Origin: Flavobacterium aquidurense
Lineage (GTDB): Bacteria > Bacteroidota > Bacteroidia > Flavobacteriales > Flavobacteriaceae
NCBI RefSeq assembly: GCF_001404985.1
Contig: NZ_JRLF01000013.1
Span: 1-42,969, forward strand
Direction of reading: 5' to 3'
Length of the DNA: 42,969 bases
Position numbers and translations under genes: made by a program. Below, in pieces: positions 33,969 to 42,893 of this stretch. A model generated the notes under the pieces. It was not told the DNA's origin. It did not search any database and saw only the letters and a list, made by a program, of their open reading frames with translations. The number at the start of each line of letters is the position of its first letter. Positions within the stretch are counted from its first letter, which is position 1.

Positions 33969-36587
33969 TTGAAAAACAATACTCTTAAATATAGTTTTTT
34001 TCTTGTCTTTTTGTTTCTTTTGATAGCATGTTCTACCAAGAAAAACACTTTTCTGGCTAGAAATTCGCATGCCTTAAGTACAAAATATAACATTTTGTAC
34101 AATGGCGGAATTGGCCTTGATAAAGGGTTAAAATCGATTCAGGCAAACAATCAGGATAATTTCTGGAAGTTGCTGCCTATCGAAAAAATGCAAATCGACG
34201 AAAATTTTTCCGGAGAAGAAAAGGCAAAAAATCCTGATTTTGAAAAGGCCGAAACAAAAGCAACAAAAGCCATTCAGAAACACTCCATGAATATTGGCGG
34301 AAGAGAGCGAAATTCACAAATTGATGAAGCATATTTAATGCTCGGAAAAGCCAGATACTATGATCAGCGCTTTATTCCGGCGCTTGAAGCCTTTAATTAT
34401 ATTTTGTATAAATACCCAAATAGCAGTAATATTTATACCGCAAAAATCTGGCGTGAGAAAACAAATATGCGTTTAGGAAATGATGCTATTGCCTTAAAAA
34501 ACATTAAACTTTTATTAAAAAATACAGATCTTAATAAACAAACTTTTTCAGACGCAAATGCTTTGTTAGCTGAAGCTTTTTTAAATTTAGAAGAAAAAGA
34601 CAGTGCTATTGCCAAACTTAGAGTTGCAGAAGAATTTACAAGAATAAATGAAGACAGAGCCAGATACCGTTTTATTCTGGGTCAGATGTATCAGGAAGCA
34701 GGCAAAAAAGACAGTGCAAATTATTTTTATGATGGTGTAATTGATATGAATCGAAAAGCTGATCGTAAATATATGATGCATGCGTACGCTAAAAAGGCCG
34801 AGATGTTTGATTATGAAAACGATAATAAACAACTGTTCCTTAAGGCTTTTAATAAATTAGTTACAGACCGCGAAAACAGGCCTTATTATGATATCCTTTT
34901 TTATCAAATGGGAGTGTTTTATGATAACTACAAAGTAAGAGACAGTGCTTTGATATTTTATAATAAATCATTGTCAAGACAATCAAAAGATCCTTATTTG
35001 GTTGCTTCCAGTTATAGAAATATAGGAAATATGTATTTTAAAGATACTGACTATACAATGGCTGCTAAATATTATGACAGTACATTAGTAAAATTAGATC
35101 CTAAAACAAGAGAGTTTGCTTTTATCCAAAAAAACAGAAAAAATTTAGATAACGTAATTAAATACGAAGGTATAGCAAAACGAAATGATAGTATTATTAA
35201 GGTATACGGTTTACCAGCACCTGATCGAAAGTTATATTTTGAAAGTTATATTGCAGAGCTTAAGAAGAAAGACGAAGCAAAACGTATTTTAGAAGAAAAA
35301 GAAAAGGAAAGATTAGCAAATATTGATCGTAATACAAATACTGGTAATTCACCAACAGCCATAAATCCTAACGCAATAGGAAAAAGTGATCCTGGAGTAG
35401 GAACTTTTAACCCTCCTGCAGGAAACGAGACAGCCGCTGCAAGTACTTTTTATTTTTATAACCCAACAACAGTTGCTTACGGAAAATTGCAATTCAAAAA
35501 ATTGTGGGGTAATAGAACTGTGGGCGGAAATTGGAGAATGGCAGCAGTAAAATCTGCAAATAATGCAGCACTGAATGATACAATAAATAATGATCAGGAT
35601 TTAGCTAACACAATAAAAGACTCTGTTATTGTTGAAAAATACACAACAGATTTTTATGAAAAACAACTTCCAAAAACACAGGCTTCAATAGATAGTATTG
35701 GGGTAGAACGTAATTTTGCATACTATCAATTAGGACTGATTTATAAAGAGAAATTTAAGGAATATAATTTGGCCAGTGAAAAATTAGAACAATTATTAAG
35801 GAATAAACCTGAAGAAAAATTGATTCTTCCTTCGATGTATAATTTGTATAAAATATATCAAATAACAAATCCGGCCAAAGCCCAATCTGTCAAGTTTGAT
35901 ATTACTACAAAATATCCAAATTCAAGATATGCACAAATCTTAAATAATACCAATTCAGAAGATTTAGCATCGCCGGATAAGGAATATCAAAAATGGTATA
36001 AATTATATCAGGAAGAGCATTTTGATACTGTTCTTGATAATATTGATAATTTGATCAATCAATATGCAGGAGATGAAATTGTTTCAAAATATGAATTGCT
36101 GAAAGCAAATACTTTAGGAAAAGTAAATGGTCTGGCAGCTTATAAAAAAGCATTAGAATCTGTAGCAGATGATTACCCAAATAGTGATGAAGGTAAAAAC
36201 GCCAGAGAAATTCTGGAAAAACAAATACCAGGTTTAGAAAAACTTGATTTTACGACTGTTGATGGTAAAAGTTGGAAAATTTTATATCAAGTTCCTAATA
36301 ACGATTCTAAAACGCTTAAAAATATCGAAGAAGCAATTCGGGTATTTTTACTAGTTGAAAATTTTGAAAGGCTAACAACTTCTTTGGATAAGTATAATAA
36401 AACAGAAAGTTTTATAGTTATTCATGGTATAAAATCAGAGGCATACGCCAGAGATGTTGCAGGAGTTTTAAGAGATGATAAAAAATATAAAATTTCACAT
36501 CCTTCTATTATTATATCCAGTGATAATTATAAAGTAATTCAAATCAAAAAAAATCTTGAAGCTTATTTGGCTCCTAAAAACCCATAA
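33969..36587 (+). CDS. sprE: Type IX secretion lipoprotein SprE/PorW
   Basis: 872-residue TPR lipoprotein of the SprE (F. johnsoniae) / PorW (P. gingivalis) type, needed for type IX secretion and gliding in studied species. The signal peptide has a lipobox LLIAC with Cys21, so it is an envelope lipoprotein. TPR-like repeats are visible at about 115-270 (IDEAYLMLGKARYYDQRFIPALEAFNYILYKYPN; LAEAFLNLEEKDSAIAKL; RFILGQMYQEAGKKDSANYFYDGVI) and 330-390, plus further helical repeats at about 580-760. The start is TTG at 33969; no in-frame ATG would keep the signal peptide. It is 4 bp from the bactofilin gene. Confidence 0.85.
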   Translation: MKNNTLKYSFFLVFLFLLIACSTKKNTFLARNSHALSTKYNILYNGGIGLDKGLKSIQANNQDNFWKLLPIEKMQIDENFSGEEKAKNPDFEKAETKATKAIQKHSMNIGGRERNSQIDEAYLMLGKARYYDQRFIPALEAFNYILYKYPNSSNIYTAKIWREKTNMRLGNDAIALKNIKLLLKNTDLNKQTFSDANALLAEAFLNLEEKDSAIAKLRVAEEFTRINEDRARYRFILGQMYQEAGKKDSANYFYDGVIDMNRKADRKYMMHAYAKKAEMFDYENDNKQLFLKAFNKLVTDRENRPYYDILFYQMGVFYDNYKVRDSALIFYNKSLSRQSKDPYLVASSYRNIGNMYFKDTDYTMAAKYYDSTLVKLDPKTREFAFIQKNRKNLDNVIKYEGIAKRNDSIIKVYGLPAPDRKLYFESYIAELKKKDEAKRILEEKEKERLANIDRNTNTGNSPTAINPNAIGKSDPGVGTFNPPAGNETAAASTFYFYNPTTVAYGKLQFKKLWGNRTVGGNWRMAAVKSANNAALNDTINNDQDLANTIKDSVIVEKYTTDFYEKQLPKTQASIDSIGVERNFAYYQLGLIYKEKFKEYNLASEKLEQLLRNKPEEKLILPSMYNLYKIYQITNPAKAQSVKFDITTKYPNSRYAQILNNTNSEDLASPDKEYQKWYKLYQEEHFDTVLDNIDNLINQYAGDEIVSKYELLKANTLGKVNGLAAYKKALESVADDYPNSDEGKNAREILEKQIPGLEKLDFTTVDGKSWKILYQVPNNDSKTLKNIEEAIRVFLLVENFERLTTSLDKYNKTESFIVIHGIKSEAYARDVAGVLRDDKKYKISHPSIIISSDNYKVIQIKKNLEAYLAPKNP

Positions 36588-36591
36588 TAAC

Positions 36592-37002
36592 ATGTTTGAT
36601 AAAGTTAAAAAAAACGGAACAGAACTTTTAGGAAAAACAAATAGAATAGTTGAAGGTACCTCTATAGTAGGTGACATTGTTTCTAAAGCAGATTTTAGAT
36701 TAGATGGTGAATTGATAGGGAATTTTACTTCGCAAGGAAAACTGGTTATTGGAGTGTCCGGAATTGTAAAAGGCGAAATTGTTTGCAATAATGCAGATAT
36801 TGAAGGAGAGTTTCAGGGCAAAATAAAAGTATTAGAAGTCCTTAATATAAAATCGACAGCACGTATTCACGGAGAAGTTGCTGTAGGAAAGCTGTCTATA
36901 GAACCGGGAGCTGATTTTACGGCTACCTGTACTATGCTTACAAATAATAAAGAAGTAACCCTAAAAGATGGAAAAGGAGCCGAACAAAAACAGAAGGAAT
37001 AA
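36592..37002 (+). CDS. Bactofilin
   Basis: 136 residues from the ATG at 36592 (MFDKVKKNGTELLGKTNRIVEGTSIVGDI); a TTG start 36 bp upstream would lie in the sprE frame and is not used. Its centre (about 20-115) is the bactofilin beta-helix: DFRLDGELIGNFTSQGKLVIGVSGIVKGEIVCNNADIEGEFQGKIKVLEVLNIKSTARIHGEVAVGKLSIEPGADF. It polymerises into membrane-associated cytoskeletal filaments in known bacteria. It is tightly placed between sprE (4 bp) and atpZ (35-bp overlap), so it is cotranscribed with both. Confidence 0.92.
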   Translation: MFDKVKKNGTELLGKTNRIVEGTSIVGDIVSKADFRLDGELIGNFTSQGKLVIGVSGIVKGEIVCNNADIEGEFQGKIKVLEVLNIKSTARIHGEVAVGKLSIEPGADFTATCTMLTNNKEVTLKDGKGAEQKQKE

Positions 37003-37195
37003 ATGGTTGCCATTAATTAATATTCCGGTTCAAATGGGAATAATTATTTTTTTATTCTCGTATTTTGGTAGCTGGCTGGATGAAAATCATCCGAGTCCAA
37101 AGGTATATTACAATACTATTTTTGTTATGCTTGGTGTGGGACTTGCCTTATATAATGTGATTCGACAGGTTAACGATATCAATAAAACAAAGTAA
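36968..37195 (+). CDS. atpZ: AtpZ/AtpI-family ATP synthase assembly protein
   Basis: 75 residues with two membrane helices: WLPLINIPVQMGIIIFLFSYFGSWLDE and YYNTIFVMLGVGLALYNVIRQVNDI, typical of the AtpZ/AtpI subunit found before atpB. In the family the protein helps assemble the c-ring or supplies Mg2+. The start overlaps the bactofilin gene by 35 bp in the +1 frame. The next gene is 58 bp downstream. Confidence 0.85.
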   Translation: MEKEPNKNRRNKWLPLINIPVQMGIIIFLFSYFGSWLDENHPSPKVYYNTIFVMLGVGLALYNVIRQVNDINKTK

Positions 37196-37253
37196 TTTAT
37201 GTTTTAAAGCAGCTTTAAATAAATGTTGCATCTTTGCAAAAAATATATTTCAG

Positions 37254-37646
37254 ATGCTTTTAAAAAATTACAAACCTATTCTCCATTTATTTATTTTTGC
37301 TTTAGCAGCCTGTGTTTTGCATAAAGCAGCTTTTTTAGTTTTAGAGGTAAATGCCCAAAACTTTTATTATAGTATAGAATTTTTGTATTTGATTTTCTTC
37401 GGACTTTCGGCTTTATTATACCTTATATTATTAATAGTAAAAAAGAAAAATTTTGAAATTGTCGGAATGGCATTTTTATTCGGGACATTTACTCAAATGC
37501 TATTAGGGTATTTAATTTTAAGACCAATTTTAGAAAACAAATCGGGAGAAGTTATGGTTGAAAAAGTGAGTTTTTTTATAACATTTATTTTATTTTTGTT
37601 ATTTGAGACGCTTTTAACTGTCCGATTATTAAATGAAAAGCGTTAA
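37254..37646 (+). CDS. Membrane protein in the ATP synthase leader region
   Basis: 130 residues, about four membrane segments (HLFIFALAACVLHKAAFLVL, SIEFLYLIFFGLSALLYLILLI, IVGMAFLFGTFTQMLLGYLIL, FFITFILFLLFETLLTV). It matches a Flavobacteriia family I know as DUF6168. It lies between atpZ and atpB, where other bacteria carry uncI/atpR-type helper genes, so an ATP-synthase assembly role is plausible but unproven. Confidence 0.72.
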   Translation: MLLKNYKPILHLFIFALAACVLHKAAFLVLEVNAQNFYYSIEFLYLIFFGLSALLYLILLIVKKKNFEIVGMAFLFGTFTQMLLGYLILRPILENKSGEVMVEKVSFFITFILFLLFETLLTVRLLNEKR

Positions 37647-37693
37647 AATAAGGATTCTGTAAAACAAGGTTCAAAAATAATTTTTCATATCCT

Positions 37694-37722
37694 TTTGAAT
37701 ATTAATAAAAAATGTACCTTTG
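37694..37722 (+). promoter_or_regulatory. Promoter of the atpBEFHAG operon
   Basis: TTTG at 37694-37697, 17-nt spacer, TACCTTTG at 37715-37722: a full Bacteroidota consensus, 43 bp before the atpB ATG. It allows the F0F1 genes to be expressed separately from sprE and bactofilin. Confidence 0.85.
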
Positions 37723-37765
37723 CACCAAATTTTAGAAACGTAAAAAAATAAGATTTTTAACAGAT

Positions 37766-38935
37766 ATGGTGATTTCAAACAAACCGCTCAAATTTATTCT
37801 TGCAGCTTTAGTAGCTTGTTCTCCAGTAATGAGTTTTGCAAATTCAGAGAATGACTCAACGCATGTACAGACTGAGGCCGCTCATGAAGAGAAAGTAATT
37901 TCACATAATGCCCCTGTAGAAGGTGAGCATGAAGCTCTTGATCCAAAAGCAAAAGTGGATGCTTTTATTGATCATCACTTACAAGATTCTCATGATTTTG
38001 TTTTCTTTTCAGATGAAAAGGAAAATAAACATTATGGTTTTTCATTACCTGTGATTCTTATTGACGGAGGTTTGAAAATTTTCTCGTCTTCAAAATTACA
38101 CCATGGTGAAGAAGTTGCAGAAGTTGATGGAAACTTCTACAAATTAGTTCACGGTAAAATTTATAAAACAGATGCTGCCGGTACTATTACCTTTAATGAG
38201 CATGGACATCCTGAAAACGAAAAGCCATTAGATTTTTCTATTACTAAAAATGTAGTGTCAATGCTTTTTGTTGCTGTACTATTATTTATAATGTTTACTG
38301 GTTTAGCAAAATCATATAAAAAAGGACCAATCCCAACAGGATTTGGAAGAGTGTTAGAACCGCTTATTATTTTCATCAGAGATGAAATTGCTGTTCCAAA
38401 TATTGGAGAGAAAAAATACAGAAAATATATGGGTTATTTATTAACCGTATTTTTCTTTGTGTGGTTGTTAAACTTATTAGGTATGACTCCACTAGGAATT
38501 AATGTTACAGGAAATATTGCAATTACAGTTTGTTTAGCTGCATTTACATTTATCATTACACAGTTTAGTGCGAACAAAGATTATTGGGGACACATTTTCT
38601 GGATGCCGGGAGTTCCTGTGCCAATGAAAATTATTTTAGCACCAATTGAAATCTTAGGAACATTAACAAAACCATTTGCATTATTAATTCGTTTGTATGC
38701 AAACATTACTGCAGGTCACGTAGTAATTATGAGTTTGATTGCAATGATCTTTGTAGGTAAAAATTTAGCTGCAGATTTGCCAATCTCTATGGGATTAACA
38801 TTATTTATTTCGGTTATCGAAGTTTTAGTTGCATTTTTACAGGCCTTCATTTTCACAATGTTATCATCATTGTTTATTGGTATGGCTGTTCAGGAACATG
38901 ATCATCATCATGCTGATGAGAATGTAATTATCTAA
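37766..38935 (+). CDS. atpB: ATP synthase F0 subunit a
   Basis: 389 residues, the proton-channel stator subunit. Like other Bacteroidota subunit a it is long: a signal-peptide-like start (LKFILAALVACSPVMSFANS), then a His- and Glu-rich region of about 130 residues, before the membrane part (about 165-375). The essential arginine is R309 in LIRLYANITAGHVV, and the final helices (LISVIEVLVAFLQAFIFTMLSSLFIGMAVQEHDHHHADE) match the family. The His-rich ends are typical here, and their function is not known. It follows the strong promoter directly. Confidence 0.94.
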   Translation: MVISNKPLKFILAALVACSPVMSFANSENDSTHVQTEAAHEEKVISHNAPVEGEHEALDPKAKVDAFIDHHLQDSHDFVFFSDEKENKHYGFSLPVILIDGGLKIFSSSKLHHGEEVAEVDGNFYKLVHGKIYKTDAAGTITFNEHGHPENEKPLDFSITKNVVSMLFVAVLLFIMFTGLAKSYKKGPIPTGFGRVLEPLIIFIRDEIAVPNIGEKKYRKYMGYLLTVFFFVWLLNLLGMTPLGINVTGNIAITVCLAAFTFIITQFSANKDYWGHIFWMPGVPVPMKIILAPIEILGTLTKPFALLIRLYANITAGHVVIMSLIAMIFVGKNLAADLPISMGLTLFISVIEVLVAFLQAFIFTMLSSLFIGMAVQEHDHHHADENVII

Positions 38936-38968
38936 TTTAGAAGTTTAATTTTATATATATAAATACTT

Positions 38969-39166
38969 ATGGGAACAATTCCAACTTTAGTAGGTGCAGG
39001 TTTAGTAGTAATCGGTGCAGGTTTAGGTTTAGGTAAAATCGGTGGATCTGCTATGGACGCGATTGCTCGTCAGCCAGAAGCTGCTGGTAAAATTCAAACT
39101 GCGATGATTATTATCGCGGCTTTATTAGAAGGTTTAGCATTTGCTGCTTTAATCTTAGGAAAATAA
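38969..39166 (+). CDS. atpE: ATP synthase F0 subunit c
   Basis: 65-residue hairpin of two membrane helices joined by ARQPE. The ion-carrying carboxylate is Glu54 (ALLEGLAFAA). Sodium-binding c-subunits have Gln in helix 1 at the place of Leu21 here, and Ser or Thr after the Glu, where this protein has Gly55, so proton coupling is expected. A strong hairpin follows the stop. Confidence 0.95.
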   Translation: MGTIPTLVGAGLVVIGAGLGLGKIGGSAMDAIARQPEAAGKIQTAMIIIAALLEGLAFAALILGK

Positions 39167-39179
39167 TAAAGAAAGAAAT

Positions 39180-39214
39180 AGCAACATCTTTAACGGTTGG
39201 TTAAAGGTGTTGTT
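39180..39214 (+). promoter_or_regulatory. Hairpin between atpE and atpF
   Basis: caacatctttaac (39182-39194) and gttaaaggtgttg (39200-39212) pair with one G-U across the loop ggttg, and the stem can extend to 39180/39214. A weak T-stretch (ttactttt) follows. Candidate attenuator or mRNA-processing element that could give more c than b. Confidence 0.7.
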
Positions 39215-39255
39215 ACTTTTAAAAAAAGAAATTAAATATTTAATATAGTTATAAA

Positions 39256-39756
39256 ATGGATAAGTTAATTAACGATTTTTCATTCGGTTTATTCTTTTGG
39301 CAAGCTTTAATCTTGTTGGTTTTAATTTTACTTTTAGTAAAATTTGCCTGGAAACCAATTATGGAATCTATTACTGCAAGAGAAGAAGGTATTAAAAATG
39401 CATTACTTTCTGCTGAAAACGCAAAGAGAGAAATGGAAAATTTGCAAGCTGACAATCAAAGAATTTTGAATGAAGCTCGTGCAGAACGTGACGCGATGCT
39501 TAAAGAAGCTCGTGAAATGAAAGAGAAAATGATTGCTGATTCTAAAAACGAAGCACAAGAGCAAGGTCAAAAAATGATTGAGCAAGCTAAAGCGGCTATC
39601 GAAAGTGAAAAAAATGCTGCTATGGCTGAATTGAAATTACAAGTTTCAACTTTATCATTAAGCATTGCTGAAAAATTGTTGAAAGAAGAATTATCTAACA
39701 AAGAATCTCAAACTAAATTAGTAGAGAAAATGTTAGGTGACGTAAAGTTAAACTAA
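39256..39756 (+). CDS. atpF: ATP synthase F0 subunit b
   Basis: 166 residues: one N-terminal membrane helix (about 8-31: SFGLFFWQALILLVLILLLVKFAW, with KPIMESI just after) and a long charged helix to about 150 that forms the peripheral stalk. The start is the ATG at 39256. Only 4 bp separate it from atpH. Confidence 0.94.
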   Translation: MDKLINDFSFGLFFWQALILLVLILLLVKFAWKPIMESITAREEGIKNALLSAENAKREMENLQADNQRILNEARAERDAMLKEAREMKEKMIADSKNEAQEQGQKMIEQAKAAIESEKNAAMAELKLQVSTLSLSIAEKLLKEELSNKESQTKLVEKMLGDVKLN

Positions 39757-39760
39757 TATT

Positions 39761-40294
39761 ATGGCAAGTACAAGAGCAGCAATTCGTTATGCAAAAGCAA
39801 TTCTAGACTTAGCAAACTCTAAAGGTGTTGCCGAAGCTGTTAATAACGATATGAAGTCGATTGCTGCGGCAATTGAAACAAATATAGAATTGAGTACCTT
39901 TATTCAAAATCCAACTACAAAAGTTGAAGTTAAAGAAAGTGCTCTTTTAGAAGTTTTTGCAGATGTAAATGGCGTAACTAAAGGTTTGTTTCATTTATTA
40001 TTTGAAAACAAAAGATTCGAAATTTTAGAAGCAATTGCTTTAGAATATAAAAAATTATTTGATGAAAGTAATGGTGTTGAAGTAGCAAAAGTTACTACAG
40101 CTATTCCTATGGATGATGCATTAGAAGCTAAAGTTTTAGCTAAAGTTGCAACATTATCAGATAAAAAAATAACAATAGAAAATATCGTAGATCCATCAAT
40201 CATTGGAGGATTTATTTTAAGAATAGGTGATCAACAATACAATGCATCTGTTGCAAACAGATTGCAGGTATTAAAAAGAGAGTTAAGTAATTAG
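39761..40294 (+). CDS. atpH: ATP synthase F1 subunit delta
   Basis: 177 residues, the subunit linking F1 to the b-stalk. N-terminal helical domain opens with TRAAIRYAKAILDLANSKGV; the C-terminal part IVDPSIIGGFILRIGDQQYNASVANRLQVLKREL is the family's conserved end. It lies 4 bp after atpF and 38 bp before atpA. Confidence 0.94.
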   Translation: MASTRAAIRYAKAILDLANSKGVAEAVNNDMKSIAAAIETNIELSTFIQNPTTKVEVKESALLEVFADVNGVTKGLFHLLFENKRFEILEAIALEYKKLFDESNGVEVAKVTTAIPMDDALEAKVLAKVATLSDKKITIENIVDPSIIGGFILRIGDQQYNASVANRLQVLKRELSN

Positions 40295-40332
40295 TTTTAT
40301 TACACATAAAAGTGTCTAAATTATAAATTAAG

Positions 40333-41910
40333 ATGGCGGAAATCAAACCTGCTGAAATTTCAGCAATATTAAGAAAGCAAGTAGAAGGTTTTGAATCTGG
40401 TGCTACGCTAGAAGAAGTAGGAACAGTACTTCAAGTTGGAGACGGTATTGCTCGTATTTACGGGCTATCGAATGTACAATATGGTGAGTTAGTTGAATTT
40501 GATAACGGACTTGAAGCTATTGTATTGAACCTTGAAGAAGACAATGTTGGTGTGGTACTTTTAGGACCATCAACTGGAATCAAAGAAGGATCAACAGCAA
40601 AAAGAACACAACGTATTGCGTCTCTTAAAGTAGGTGAGCAAATGGTAGGTCGTGTAGTAAACACTCTTGGTTTTCCAATTGATGGAAAAGGACCAATTGG
40701 TGGAGACTTATACGAAATGCCTTTAGAAAGAAAAGCACCTGGTGTTATCTTCCGTCAGCCGGTAACTGAGCCATTACAAACAGGAGTAAAAGCAGTAGAT
40801 GCTATGATCCCGGTTGGTCGTGGACAACGTGAGCTTGTAATTGGTGACCGTCAAACAGGTAAATCAACTGTTTGTATCGATACAATCTTAAATCAAAAAG
40901 AATTTTACGATGCAGGAAAACCTGTATTTTGTATATATGTTGCAATTGGGCAAAAAGCTTCAACTGTAGCAGGAATTGCTAAAATGTTAGAAGAAAAAGG
41001 TGCAATGGCTTATACAGTTATTGTTGCAGCGAATGCTTCTGACCCAGCTCCAATGCAAGTTTATGCTCCTTTCGCAGGTGCTGCAATTGGAGAATATTTT
41101 AGAGATTCAGGTCGTCCTGCACTTATTGTGTATGATGATTTATCTAAACAAGCTGTTGCTTACCGTGAGGTTTCTCTTTTATTAAGAAGACCACCGGGAC
41201 GTGAGGCATATCCTGGAGACGTTTTCTACTTACACTCTCGTTTATTAGAGCGTGCTTGTAAAGTAATTGCTGATGACGGAATTGCTAAAAACATGAATGA
41301 TTTACCAGATTCTATCAAGCCTATTGTAAAAGGTGGTGGTTCATTGACTGCTTTACCAATTATCGAAACTCAGGCTGGTGACGTTTCTGCATATATCCCA
41401 ACAAACGTAATTTCGATTACAGATGGTCAGATTTTCCTTGACGGAGATTTGTTCAACTCTGGAGTTCGTCCTGCTATCAACGTAGGTATTTCTGTATCTC
41501 GTGTTGGAGGTAATGCTCAGATTAAATCAATGAAAAAAGTTTCAGGAACTTTAAAATTAGACCAGGCTCAATTCCGTGAATTGGAAGCTTTTGCTAAATT
41601 TGGTTCTGACTTAGATTCAGTTACTTTAAACGTAATTGAAAAAGGTAAAAGAAACGTTGAGATCTTAAAACAAGGTTTGAATGATCCTTATACAGTAGAA
41701 AATCAAGTAGCTATTATCTACGCTGGTTCTAAAAACTTATTAAGAAACGTTCCTGTAAATAAAGTAAAAGAATTTGAAGCTGATTTCTTAGCTTACTTAA
41801 ACAGCAAACATAAAGATACGCTTAATGCGTTGAAAGCTGGTAAGTTAGATGATAACATTACTGATGTTATTGAAAAAGCAGCAAAAGAAATTTCAGCAAA
41901 ATATAACTAA
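40333..41910 (+). CDS. atpA: ATP synthase F1 subunit alpha
   Basis: 525 residues. N-terminal barrel with [19 protein letters not shown]; the nucleotide-binding domain has Walker [10 protein letters not shown] (about 172-180), [46 protein letters not shown], and the visible catalytic-interface arginine region [17 protein letters not shown]-terminal helical domain follows. It has a regulatory nucleotide site and partners with beta, which is not in this window. A long hairpin lies between it and atpG. Confidence 0.97.
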   Translation: MAEIKPAEISAILRKQVEGFESGATLEEVGTVLQVGDGIARIYGLSNVQYGELVEFDNGLEAIVLNLEEDNVGVVLLGPSTGIKEGSTAKRTQRIASLKVGEQMVGRVVNTLGFPIDGKGPIGGDLYEMPLERKAPGVIFRQPVTEPLQTGVKAVDAMIPVGRGQRELVIGDRQTGKSTVCIDTILNQKEFYDAGKPVFCIYVAIGQKASTVAGIAKMLEEKGAMAYTVIVAANASDPAPMQVYAPFAGAAIGEYFRDSGRPALIVYDDLSKQAVAYREVSLLLRRPPGREAYPGDVFYLHSRLLERACKVIADDGIAKNMNDLPDSIKPIVKGGGSLTALPIIETQAGDVSAYIPTNVISITDGQIFLDGDLFNSGVRPAINVGISVSRVGGNAQIKSMKKVSGTLKLDQAQFRELEAFAKFGSDLDSVTLNVIEKGKRNVEILKQGLNDPYTVENQVAIIYAGSKNLLRNVPVNKVKEFEADFLAYLNSKHKDTLNALKAGKLDDNITDVIEKAAKEISAKYN

Positions 41911-41924
41911 TAAGATAATTCGCT

Positions 41925-41971
41925 AATTAGATAATTAGAAAATGTTTTAACATCATTCTAATTATCTAATT
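41925..41971 (+). repeat. Long hairpin between atpA and atpG
   Basis: Perfect 16-bp arms, aattagataattagaa (41925-41940) and its reverse complement (41956-41971), around a 15-nt loop, in the 90-bp gap before atpG. No T-run follows, so it is not a classical terminator. Confidence 0.75.
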
Positions 41972-42000
41972 TTCAAATTGTCACATTTTCTAATTAATAG

Positions 42001-42861
42001 ATGGCAAATTTAAAGGAAATCCGTAATAGAATTACTTCCGTTTCATCGACGATGCAAATTACATCGGCAATGAAAATGGTTTCTGCTGCAAAGCTTAAGA
42101 AAGCACAAGATGCAATCACTGCAATGCGCCCTTATGCCGAGAAATTAACGGAGTTGTTGCAAAATCTTTCTGCTACACTTGATGGTGAAGTAGGAGGAGA
42201 TTATACAACACAACGTGAAGTAAAAAAAGTATTGCTTGTTGCTATAACTTCAAACAGAGGTTTATGTGGTGCATTCAATTCTAATGTAATTAAAGAGATT
42301 AAGAATCGTACTGAATTTTATGCAGGTAAACAAGTTGACGTTTTTGCTATTGGTAAAAAAGGAAATGACGTTTTAAGTAAAACTCACAAAGTACACGGTC
42401 ATCATAATGCAATTTTTGATCATTTAACTTTTGAAAATGTTGCCGGAATTGCTGATAATTTAACGGAGAAATTCTTGTCAGGAGATTATGACAGAATCGA
42501 ATTAATCTACAATCAGTTTAAAAATGCTGCGACACAAATCGTTCAAACAGAACAATTTTTGCCTTTAGCTCCAATTAAATCTGATGTACCGGTTTCTGGT
42601 GGAGATTATATTTTCGAGCCTTCAAAAGAAGAAATCGTGTTGACTTTGATTCCTAAATCATTAAAAACACAATTATACAAAGGTATTCGTGATTCATTTG
42701 CTTCAGAACATGGAGCGCGTATGACAGCAATGCACAAAGCAACTGACAACGCAACTGAATTAAGAAACCAATTGAAATTGACTTATAATAAAGCACGTCA
42801 GGCATCTATTACTAACGAAATCTTAGAAATCGTTGGTGGAGCAGAAGCTTTGAACGGATAG
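42001..42861 (+). CDS. atpG: ATP synthase F1 subunit gamma
   Basis: 286 residues, the rotating shaft. N-terminal coiled-coil helix MANLKEIRNRITSVSSTMQITSAMKMVSAAKLKKAQDAI and C-terminal helix MHKATDNATELRNQLKLTYNKARQASITNEILEIVGGAEAL form the rod; the middle Rossmann-like domain has VLLVAITSNRGLCGAFNSNV. It is the last gene of the operon visible here; the IS element starts 33 bp later. Confidence 0.96.
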   Translation: MANLKEIRNRITSVSSTMQITSAMKMVSAAKLKKAQDAITAMRPYAEKLTELLQNLSATLDGEVGGDYTTQREVKKVLLVAITSNRGLCGAFNSNVIKEIKNRTEFYAGKQVDVFAIGKKGNDVLSKTHKVHGHHNAIFDHLTFENVAGIADNLTEKFLSGDYDRIELIYNQFKNAATQIVQTEQFLPLAPIKSDVPVSGGDYIFEPSKEEIVLTLIPKSLKTQLYKGIRDSFASEHGARMTAMHKATDNATELRNQLKLTYNKARQASITNEILEIVGGAEALNG

Positions 42862-42893
42862 TCTTTTTAAGAATATATAAAAAAGAGACATTT

